A DNA stretch of 5,320 nucleotides from Hyphomicrobium sp. (lineage in GTDB: Bacteria; Pseudomonadota; Alphaproteobacteria; Rhizobiales; Hyphomicrobiaceae). The translations under genes and the position numbers were made by a program. Of this stretch, positions 1 to 5,320 are shown piece by piece. The notes under the pieces are model-generated. The model ran no database searches. It was not told the origin of the DNA and saw only the letters and a program-made list of their open reading frames with translations. Every line of letters begins with the position of its first letter. The stretch's first letter is position 1. The stretch spans positions 1 to 5,320 of the forward strand of contig JAUVPN010000198.1 of NCBI GenBank assembly GCA_030598645.1, given 5' to 3'.

Positions 1-341
1 CCTCGACCCAGAAAGCCGACATGTACCCTACTAGGCCGCGTCCAAAAAACGATGGTTTAATAGAAAAATCCGTCCACTTCGGATGTACACGGATTAGTCC
101 AGCAAACGTATGGGTTTATGGACAGTCTCGCGACTTCGCTTGAGCAACAGAAAGTCCGCTTCCGCCTGAGCCGAAGGCGAACACGCTGTTTTCTTATTAT
201 CCGTAATGTGGTTCGCTTTTTCGTTAGAGAACTGGACTAGGGCTTTGTTAGAAGGCCAGCCATGCGGCGCCTGTCAATCTTCGTTCCCAATCAATAGATG
301 TGGACTATTGGCCCTTCACGTCATCGCCGGGTTTGCATCAA
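1..341. other. Intergenic stretch with no supportable gene
   Basis: No recognisable protein is encoded here on either strand. Plus frame 3 is open from the left edge to a TGA at 141-143, and a minus-strand frame is open without an ATG from about 273 down to a stop near 61. Neither translation resembles a family I know, and neither has a convincing ribosome binding site. Base composition is visibly more AT-rich than the cyclase gene. A small GC hairpin (163-179) followed by a T-rich stretch is listed separately. The stretch may be decayed coding sequence or plain intergenic DNA; the sequence alone does not decide. Confidence 0.6.
163..199 (+). terminator. Possible weak Rho-independent terminator
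   Basis: CGCCT (163-167) pairs with AGGCG (175-179) around a 7-base loop, and two further T-A pairs form if one C is bulged. A T-rich stretch (188-199, TGTTTTCTTATTAT-like) lies on the plus-strand side. The T tract starts about 8 bases after the stem, which is too far for a textbook terminator, and no gene ending just upstream can be seen. This is a tentative call only. Confidence 0.15.
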
Positions 342-836
342 TCAATTTTGGCCGACTTCCCTGTTGCAGACTTTGGAATAGGAGCGGCTCGTGCCACATT
401 TGGCGCCAGCGCGTAGAAGCTTTTTGACAATACCTTTGCGGCCACGCTTCACCGCGTCGTCCAACATACTATAGCCACGAACGTACTTTTGATTTACGTC
501 GGCGCCTTTCCCGATGAGAAACTCCACGATGTCTTCACGCGCCTCACGGACGGCATAGAAGAGCGGTGTCCCGTCTTCAAAATCCTTGGCATTGACGTCT
601 GCTCCCTTAGCGACAAGCATCCGAGACATCTCCATGTGACCCTCGCCGGCCGCCCAGTGCAGCGCCGTTTTGTCCATACCGTCTTTCTCATCGAGTGCGG
701 TGCCGGCCGCGATCAGGCGTTCGACCTGCTCTGCTTTGCCGCCTCTCGCTGCATCGTGGATCGGTCCCGCCACCGCCAGGGTATGAAGAAACGCGGTGGA
801 TAGGAGTACGGCTACACTCATCACGACAGTTCGCAT
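342..836 (-). CDS. Secreted ankyrin-repeat protein
   Basis: Predicted 164-residue protein made largely of ankyrin repeats, which are helix-turn-helix protein-binding modules. Residues 1-23 look like a Sec signal peptide: an Arg after the start, a hydrophobic run, and an A-V-A cleavage motif at 21-23. The mature protein would therefore be periplasmic or exported. About four ankyrin units follow, roughly 25-52, 54-86, 88-116 and 118-146. The clearest carry TALHWAA (57-63) and two GADVN turns (78-82 and 111-115). A short tail holds two cysteines (147 and 157) that could form a disulfide outside the cytoplasm. The ATG at 834-836 was chosen because it follows an AAGGGGGG site at 6 bases and begins the signal peptide; an in-frame ATG at 902 would add 22 residues ahead of the signal and lacks such support. 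The gene stands alone on the minus strand. Binding partner and role are unknown; small periplasmic ankyrin proteins occur widely in proteobacteria. Confidence 0.88.
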   Translation of the reverse strand: MRTVVMSVAVLLSTAFLHTLAVAGPIHDAARGGKAEQVERLIAAGTALDEKDGMDKTALHWAAGEGHMEMSRMLVAKGADVNAKDFEDGTPLFYAVREAREDIVEFLIGKGADVNQKYVRGYSMLDDAVKRGRKGIVKKLLRAGAKCGTSRSYSKVCNREVGQN

Positions 837-842
837 GATGCA

Positions 843-850
843 CCCCCCTT
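843..850 (-). promoter_or_regulatory. Ribosome binding site of the ankyrin gene
   Basis: Read on the minus strand, AAGGGGGG lies 6 bases before the ATG at 834-836. It fixes the start at the signal-peptide methionine rather than the in-frame ATG 66 bases further upstream. The run of six G is unusually long for such a site. Confidence 0.7.
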
Positions 851-1176
851 TTAATCTGTCAATTCCCGGATAACATTCAAATCCACGCCGAGAGTACACC
901 ATTTCCCTGTCTCAAGGAATTTTCCCACCGCAGCCAATTGATGTCGAACGGGGTGGGTTTGGGTCTAGGCCAACAAGCTTTTGGGAAGCCGTATAGCGAT
1001 CAAGGGCGGCAAGCGTGACTGGTCCGGAATTTAATCATCGACCAGGGGCGATGGCCGCTTGCCTCTGAAAGCTGGCAATGGTGCCGTGTCCATCAAACGA
1101 TCGTTGGACTGAACGGCTTCGCCGTAGGGCGTGTTGTGGTCGCGGTGCACGTGGCTTGCGGGTATCTCTTAGAGGG

Positions 1177-1193
1177 CCGGGACGAAAGCCCGG
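1177..1193 (+). other. GC-rich hairpin in the recombinase leader
   Basis: CCGGG (1177-1181) pairs perfectly with CCCGG (1189-1193) around a loop of ACGAAAG. It sits 13 bases before the AAAGGAG ribosome binding site and 27 bases before the ATG. It could be a leader structure affecting translation or part of a transposon end. No T run follows, so it is not an intrinsic terminator. Confidence 0.3.
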
Positions 1194-1206
1194 GCGTTGA
1201 ACCTCG

Positions 1207-1213
1207 AAAGGAG
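1207..1213 (+). promoter_or_regulatory. Ribosome binding site of the recombinase stub
   Basis: AAAGGAG lies 7 bases before the ATG at 1221. It supports that start over the in-frame ATG at 1197, which would place the site inside the coding region. Confidence 0.65.
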
Positions 1214-1220
1214 AGTCCAC

Positions 1221-1451
1221 ATGACACCGTTGCGTAAGAGGATGATCGAGGAAATGCGGGTCGCCGGTTTGGCGGCTGGCACCCAGACCAACTACCTGCA
1301 CGCCGTCCGCGCGTTGGCCGCTTACTACATGCGCTCGCCGGATGAGCTGGCCGAAGAGGAGGTGCGTAACTATCTGCTGCATCTGCGTGACGAGCGCGGC
1401 ATTCTGCTCTTGGAGGCAGTGCGTACCAATTGCTTAGGCAGCTATCAATAA
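1221..1451 (+). pseudogene. Truncated tyrosine recombinase (N-terminal domain only)
   Basis: This is a 76-codon remnant of a tyrosine recombinase/integrase. Residues 1-60 match the N-terminal SAM-like core-binding domain, with the pattern MTPLRKRMIEEMRVAGL, then TQTNYLHAVRALAAYY, then a DELAEEEVRNYLLHL helix ending in RDERG. From memory this type often sits beside IS91-like transposases and runs to about 290-330 residues. Here the similarity stops at the glycine codon 1398-1400. The last 16 residues look unrelated and end at the TAA at 1449-1451. The whole catalytic domain with its Arg-His-Arg-Tyr residues is absent, and none was found downstream. The start and ribosome binding site look intact, so the loss is a 3' truncation by deletion or insertion. 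It cannot recombine DNA by itself; whether the stub is still translated is unknown. Confidence 0.8.
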
Positions 1452-1759
1452 CGAAACTGCCTGCCCCGATCAGGCCAAGAACGCTGGCGCAAGAACCCCG
1501 CGAGTGCTCCCTGACCATCAACCAAAGCCTGAACCGAAGTTGTTCAGATTCTCCTTAATGTTGGAAAAAAGAGACTTACGGAGCATTGGGCTACGTACTA
1601 TTTCTTCGGTCTTGGATCACTGAGTTTGCAACGCTGCCTGCCATACAACTCTTCACTCGTCCACGTGAATACAACGTAGCGTTTGGAACACATCACCGAT
1701 AGGTTAGGCGATCCAGGCGCTCCGCGCTTAGCAAGGTCTCCCGTCCAACCGAGGTAAGA
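1452..1759. other. Non-coding stretch upstream of the cyclase gene
   Basis: No gene is recognisable. A plus-strand frame shifted from the recombinase frame stays open from the truncation region to a TAA near 1557, but its product is unfamiliar. The right part should hold the cyclase promoter; I found no pair of -35 and -10 boxes with acceptable spacing. Two small dyads may be regulatory: TTCAC-N8-GTGAA (1652-1669), and AGGCGC/GCGCTT with a 3-base loop (1715-1729), the latter about 30 bases before the start codon. The first bases may be the unknown DNA joined to the recombinase at its breakpoint. Confidence 0.5.
1751..1754 (+). promoter_or_regulatory. Ribosome binding site of the cyclase gene
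   Basis: GAGG lies 5 bases before the ATG at 1760. It is modest in length but well placed, and the SAM domain begins within the first few codons, which supports this start. Confidence 0.6.
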
Positions 1760-4700
1760 ATGGCGCGCAACGTTGGCGAATGGCTCGGACAGCTGGGGCT
1801 TGGCAAATACGCCGAAGCCTTCGCTGAGAACGATATCGAGTTCGAAGTTTTGTCCGAGCTGAGCGACGATGATCTATGTGAGCTCGGCCTGTCTCTCGGC
1901 CACCGACGAATGTTTTTGAAGACCGTAACCGAACCCACGGCTGATGCAAGGTCGGCAGTATCATCGGACATAGGCGAAGCATCGCGGACGTCAGCAAAGC
2001 ACGCAGAAGCAGAACGCCGGCAGTTAACCGTGATGTTTTGCGATCTTGTCGGTTCAACCGAGATTTCAACGCGGACCGATCCGGAAGACCTGCGCGAGAT
2101 GATGCGCCACTACCAGGACACCGTTGCAGGCGTCGTGGCGCGGTTTGAGGGGCATGTCGCCAAGTTTCTCGGCGATGGGGTGCTTGCCTTTTTCGGCTGG
2201 CCCCGCGCCTACGAGGATCAAGCGGAGCGGGCCGTGCGGTCGGGCCTGGCAGCGGTTGAGGCGGTGTCCAACTTGAGGGCCAAGGACGGGCAAGTGCTGA
2301 AAGCCCGCGTCGGCATTGCCACTGGACAGGTAGTGATCGGCGACATCGTCGGCGAGGTCGCTGTGGAGGCGGACGCGGTTGCCGGGAAAACGCCCAACCT
2401 GGCAGCGCGATTGGAGGGCGTGGCGGCGCCAGGTCAGGTCGTGATCGGCGCAGACACGCGGCGTTTGGTTGGTCATCAATTTTCGCTGAAGAACCTTGGA
2501 ACGCAGGAGTTGAAAGGCTTTGAACAGCCCGTTCCTGCGTGGCTGGTGACCGGTGAGGCGAGAGCTGAAAGCCGCTTTGTGGCGTCGCATCGCCAATCAC
2601 TGGGCTGCTTCGTTGGTCGACAAAGCGAACTCAGCATCCTTCTTGACCGCTGGGAGCTTGCGAAGGCCGGAGAAGGCCAAGTTGTGCTGTTGTCCGGAGA
2701 AGCGGGCATCGGCAAATCCCGGATTACCCAAACGTTGAGTAATGTCGTTCGAAACGACGAACATTTTCGCCCTCAATATCAGTGCTCACCGCATCATCTG
2801 AATAGTCCCCTCTATCCGGCAATTCGACAGCTGGAGTTTGCCGCGGGGATGGCTTTGGATGATCCGCTGGAAACGAAGCTCGACAAACTTGAAAGCGTTC
2901 TCCAACAGTCTGCCGCCACGGATGTCGCGCCATTAATGGCAGCGATGCTTGCCATACCTGCCGATGATCGCTACACGCCACTCGATCTGACGCCTCAGGA
3001 TCAAAAGCAGCAAACACTTCAAGCATTGGCTCGGATATTTGAGGGCCTGGCTGCCGAGCATCCGGTATTTTTCGTGTTCGAAGATGCGCACTGGATTGAT
3101 CCGACGACGCGTGAGCTGATGGATTTGCTGATTGACCGTGCTGCCACGCTGCCAGCATTGATTTTAGTGACCCACCGCCCTGAATTTGAAACTGCCTGGC
3201 AATCATATGCCCACTGCACCGTATTGGCGCTCAACCGCCTCAACAGAGACGCGTGTGCCGATCTCATCGGCGACCTGACGGGAGGGATGGCACTTCCGCA
3301 GGACGTGTTTGAACAAATTGTCTCCAAGACGGATGGCGTGCCGCTTTTCGTTGAGGAACTGACCAAAACCGTCCTGGAATCGGGATTGGTTATTGAGCAG
3401 GGCGATCACTATGAACTCAGCGGTCCGTTGCCGCCTCTGGGGATTCCATCGACCTTGCAGGATTCGCTTATGGCGCGCCTGGACCGTCTGGAAGCCCTGA
3501 AGGAGATTGCGCAGATCGGCGCGGCGATCGGCCGGGAGTTCCCCCGGTCTCTGCTGGAAACGATATCTCCTCTTAGCGGCTCGGAATTAGATGACGCGTT
3601 TGATCGGTTGACGGAGTCGGAGATAATTTTCCGTCGTGGTCTGGGCCCGGACGCAAGTTATGTTTTCAAGCATGCTTTGATACAGGATGCGGCTTACGAA
3701 TCCTTGTTGAGAAGTCGCCGGCAACAGATCCATGCGCGCATCGCTGAGGCGCTGCTGTCGCAATTTTCAGCACGTGTGCAGAATGAGCCGGAAGTCCTCG
3801 CGCACCACTACACCCAAGCAGGATTGTTGCGGCAGGCAGCACCCTACTGGTTGTTGGCAGGACAACGCGCGATCGTCCGCTCGGCGAACTTAGAAGCCAT
3901 TGCCCACCTGAGCGAAGGCCTTAACACCGTTGCTCAAGTGTCGGATGACGAGGATGTGAGCACCTTGGAATTAGACATGCAGATCGGCCTGGGTTCGGCG
4001 CGAATTGCATCTCGAGGCTACTCTGCTGAAGAAACGGAAGAGGCATGGTTGCGGGCACGCGAGCTTTTGAACGCGGTCGGAGAGGACTCACGCCAATTCG
4101 CCGTCCTTCATGGACTGTGCATGGTCTATTGGACTCGTGGGCAGCTTAAGCGCATGCATGAAGTCAATGAAGATATGTTGCAGCGTGCCGAGAGGCAGAA
4201 CGAGGCTCTTCCAAAACTCGTCGCTCCTCGCGTCATGGCGGTTGGTCTCAATACCATGGGCCGGTTCGAAGAAGCCCGCACGCATGCACTGTTGGCGACA
4301 GAATTACATGATCCGGACGTTCACGGGGAGTCCGCGCATCGGTTTGGTCATGACCAAGGCGTTGGTGCCTATTGGCATTTGGCAATAGCCCAGCTCTTTC
4401 TGGGCTATCCCGACGCGTCCGCCAGGGCGGGCGAACGCGCCTTTGCTCTGACCGCCGACCTGCAGAACGCAAACACGAACGCCTACTGTTCGCTGTGGGG
4501 GGCGTTCACCAGTCTGGTGCGGCACGATTGGGAGGGTGCGCGAAAGATCGCCGAACCCATGATCGAAGACGCCCTCTCGCGATCGATGGCCCTTTGGATA
4601 GCCTTTGGCCGTCACCTCTTGGGCTGCGCGCTTGTAAATCTTGACCAACCCGAAGCCGGCATGAGGCAGCTTCATCTCGGCCGTGATGAGGCATCAGGTC

Positions 4701-5119
4701 TTAACAGTCACGTCTTGATGCCAATGACACTGCGCTTCGAAGCCCAGGCATTGTACATGCTCGGCCGCCATGATGAAGCTGTGAGCTGCCTCGAGAATGC
4801 TTTGAAAATCGTAGGAAAGACCGACGAACGCTGGTGGGAGCCTGAAATACACCGCTTCAAAGGCAATCTCCTTCAGCACTCTAAAGCCAACACAGACGGC
4901 AGCGAAGACGCTTTCAGGCGCGCCATCGCAACGGCTGCGAATCAAGAAGCCAAAGTTATCGAACTGCGCAGCACGGTGTCGCTTGCGCGCCTGTTACAAG
5001 CTCAGGGACGGGATGATGAGGCGCGCAGCTCCCTCCTTGCTGTGTTCAATTGGTTTTCTGAAGGGTTCGAATCCCCAGATCTGAAGGATGCAAAGGGTCT
5101 GCTTGATGAGCTGACCTGA
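1760..5119 (+). CDS. SAM-class III cyclase-AAA ATPase-TPR signalling protein
   Basis: Intact 1119-residue, probably cytoplasmic protein; no signal peptide or membrane segment is seen. Domains in order: SAM (about 4-56; WLGQLGLGKYAEAF, then a GLSLGHRR helix); class III nucleotide cyclase (about 84-265), which would convert ATP (or GTP) to a cyclic nucleotide plus pyrophosphate; STAND/AAA-type ATPase (about 284-540); and a helical region with TPR-like repeats (about 680-1119). In the cyclase domain, Asp95 (FCDLVGST) and Asp139 (FLGDG) fit the two metal-binding positions, Lys135 fits the substrate-specifying lysine, and Asn213 and Arg217 (PNLAAR) fit the transition-state pair. The partner specificity position, usually Asp or Thr, appears to be Ala206. 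Walker A is GEAGIGKS (313-320), Walker B is FFVFED (437-442), and a GVPLF motif lies at 526-530. The clearest TPR-like units are near 828-849, 995-1018 and 1075-1099. It appears monocistronic. The start follows GAGG at 5 bases. Family assignment is firm; the activating signal and the actual product are unknown. Confidence 0.94.
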   Translation: MARNVGEWLGQLGLGKYAEAFAENDIEFEVLSELSDDDLCELGLSLGHRRMFLKTVTEPTADARSAVSSDIGEASRTSAKHAEAERRQLTVMFCDLVGSTEISTRTDPEDLREMMRHYQDTVAGVVARFEGHVAKFLGDGVLAFFGWPRAYEDQAERAVRSGLAAVEAVSNLRAKDGQVLKARVGIATGQVVIGDIVGEVAVEADAVAGKTPNLAARLEGVAAPGQVVIGADTRRLVGHQFSLKNLGTQELKGFEQPVPAWLVTGEARAESRFVASHRQSLGCFVGRQSELSILLDRWELAKAGEGQVVLLSGEAGIGKSRITQTLSNVVRNDEHFRPQYQCSPHHLNSPLYPAIRQLEFAAGMALDDPLETKLDKLESVLQQSAATDVAPLMAAMLAIPADDRYTPLDLTPQDQKQQTLQALARIFEGLAAEHPVFFVFEDAHWIDPTTRELMDLLIDRAATLPALILVTHRPEFETAWQSYAHCTVLALNRLNRDACADLIGDLTGGMALPQDVFEQIVSKTDGVPLFVEELTKTVLESGLVIEQGDHYELSGPLPPLGIPSTLQDSLMARLDRLEALKEIAQIGAAIGREFPRSLLETISPLSGSELDDAFDRLTESEIIFRRGLGPDASYVFKHALIQDAAYESLLRSRRQQIHARIAEALLSQFSARVQNEPEVLAHHYTQAGLLRQAAPYWLLAGQRAIVRSANLEAIAHLSEGLNTVAQVSDDEDVSTLELDMQIGLGSARIASRGYSAEETEEAWLRARELLNAVGEDSRQFAVLHGLCMVYWTRGQLKRMHEVNEDMLQRAERQNEALPKLVAPRVMAVGLNTMGRFEEARTHALLATELHDPDVHGESAHRFGHDQGVGAYWHLAIAQLFLGYPDASARAGERAFALTADLQNANTNAYCSLWGAFTSLVRHDWEGARKIAEPMIEDALSRSMALWIAFGRHLLGCALVNLDQPEAGMRQLHLGRDEASGLNSHVLMPMTLRFEAQALYMLGRHDEAVSCLENALKIVGKTDERWWEPEIHRFKGNLLQHSKANTDGSEDAFRRAIATAANQEAKVIELRSTVSLARLLQAQGRDDEARSSLLAVFNWFSEGFESPDLKDAKGLLDELT

Positions 5120-5218
5120 TAATAGATTGGTCCGACTCTGACGGGCTCAGACTGGAGGTAAAGCGTCTGCTTTGGAGGCGACTTCCGTCGCGGTGAGCAC
5201 CTTGCAACAGAACCTAGG
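5120..5218. other. Short gap between cyclase and insertion sequence
   Basis: This gap of about 100 bases holds two small stem-loops: TCTGA/TCAGA with a CGGGC loop (5137-5151), and GCGAC/GTCGC with a TTCC loop (5178-5191). Neither is followed by a T run, so an intrinsic terminator for the cyclase is not shown, though the first stem lies only 17 bases after the stop codon. It ends in the CCTAGG palindrome (5213-5218) that abuts the insertion sequence. Confidence 0.45.
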
Positions 5219-5320
5219 TGTTTAGTCCCGGCATTTGATGGTGCATTATTTTCTATCGAATGGAAGGAAGCGCTATGGGACAAGTTTTACACGGCAGCGC
5301 CACAACGACTGCGGCAGTGC
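5219..5320 (+). mobile_element. Left end of an IS481-type insertion sequence (cut by window)
   Basis: The probable terminus begins TGTTTAGTCCCGGC at 5219. This is the TGT start usual for the family and lies 56 bases before the transposase ATG, a normal distance for a terminal inverted repeat and leader. It directly follows CCTAGG, which fits the NCTAGN target palindrome known for the Bordetella IS481. The exact boundary is inferred, since the right end lies outside the window and the inverted repeat cannot be matched. Confidence 0.6.
5275..5320 (+). CDS. IS481-type transposase, N-terminal 15 codons only
   Basis: The visible residues read MGQVLHGSATTTAAV. I recognise this as the characteristic opening of DDE transposases of an IS481-like group common in rhizobia and other proteobacteria. 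In those proteins it precedes a helix-turn-helix DNA-binding segment and an integrase-type catalytic core. A ribosome binding site AAGGAA (5264-5269) lies 5 bases before the ATG. The gene continues past the window, so whether it is intact cannot be judged. Family confidence rests on this short signature alone. Confidence 0.72.
   Translation, partial: MGQVLHGSATTTAAV

Larger units (their letters stand above)
837..1206. other. Non-coding stretch between ankyrin gene and recombinase stub
   Basis: This stretch separates two divergently oriented genes, so it should hold the promoters of both, but I could not find a convincing -35/-10 pair for either. It contains a 6-base inverted repeat, CTGGTC (1019-1024) and GACCAG (1040-1045), with a 15-base spacer. 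A 5-bp GC stem (1177-1193) lies just ahead of the recombinase ribosome binding site. Open frames here on the minus strand are antisense to, or extensions across, the recombinase stub and show no family resemblance. Part of the right half may be the leader or end sequence of the element that brought the recombinase. Confidence 0.5.

Noticed and set aside
3..143. Open frame entering from the left edge on the plus strand
   Set aside because: It is too short and resembles no known C-terminus; being open for 46 codons is not strong evidence of coding.
249..277. TTGACA on the minus strand (272-277) as a promoter -35 box
   Set aside because: At 17 or 18 bases spacing the -10 candidates (CTTCTA or TTCTAA) match poorly, and no gene lies downstream to the left.
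206..427. 73-codon plus-strand open frame overlapping the end of the ankyrin gene
   Set aside because: It is partly antisense to a well-supported gene, has no good ribosome binding site, and its product has no family resemblance.
857..862. TTGACA on the minus strand just upstream of the ankyrin gene
   Set aside because: It lies about 20 bases before the start codon, so transcription would begin inside the coding region; no room is left for a -10 box and a leader.
1093..1521. 142-codon minus-strand open frame over the recombinase stub
   Set aside because: It is largely the antisense of the recombinase sequence, is low in complexity, and has no recognisable domain.
1457..1642. Direct repeat CTGCCTGCC at 1457-1465 and 1634-1642
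   Set aside because: It is only nine bases, with flanks that do not match; likely chance.
1728..2600. 290-codon minus-strand open frame inside the cyclase gene
   Set aside because: It is antisense to the strongly supported cyclase domain; its Arg- and Pro-rich composition is typical of a shadow of a GC-rich gene.
5137..5151. Stem-loop after the cyclase as an intrinsic terminator
   Set aside because: The stem has only 5 pairs and no T run follows.

Overview
The window looks like an accessory segment of a proteobacterial chromosome or plasmid, most likely from an alphaproteobacterium of the Rhizobiales type. The grounds are family recognition only: a SAM + class III cyclase + AAA ATPase + TPR protein of a kind common in rhizobia and relatives, a short secreted ankyrin protein, and fragments of two insertion-sequence-related genes. 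No rRNA, tRNA or CRISPR array was seen.

Layout. Positions 1-341 have lower GC than the rest and hold no gene I can support. A minus-strand gene (342-836) encodes a 164-residue secreted ankyrin-repeat protein with a strong ribosome binding site. Positions 837-1220 are non-coding; the part nearest 1220 looks like the leader of the next gene. That gene (1221-1451, plus) is the N-terminal stub of a tyrosine recombinase of the type that accompanies IS91-like transposases. It loses family similarity after about residue 60 and has no catalytic domain. About 300 bases of non-coding DNA follow, ending in the ribosome binding site of the main gene.

The main gene (1760-5119, plus) fills 63% of the window. 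It encodes an intact 1119-residue multidomain signalling protein: an N-terminal SAM domain, a class III adenylate/guanylate cyclase catalytic domain, a STAND/AAA-type ATPase module, and a long helical TPR-containing C-terminus. The likely logic is that partner binding at the TPR or SAM region, gated by nucleotide in the ATPase module, controls cyclic nucleotide synthesis. That logic is inferred from architecture, not shown by the sequence.

About 100 bases after this gene, an insertion sequence of probable IS481 family begins near 5219, directly after a CCTAGG palindrome. Its transposase starts at 5275 and runs off the window. The cyclase is therefore bracketed by a decayed recombinase on its left and an IS on its right. 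This suggests a rearrangement-prone region rather than a conserved operon. I found no convincing evidence of a wholly new system. The points most worth a second look are the cyclase's active-site composition, the IS insertion site and the recombinase breakpoint.
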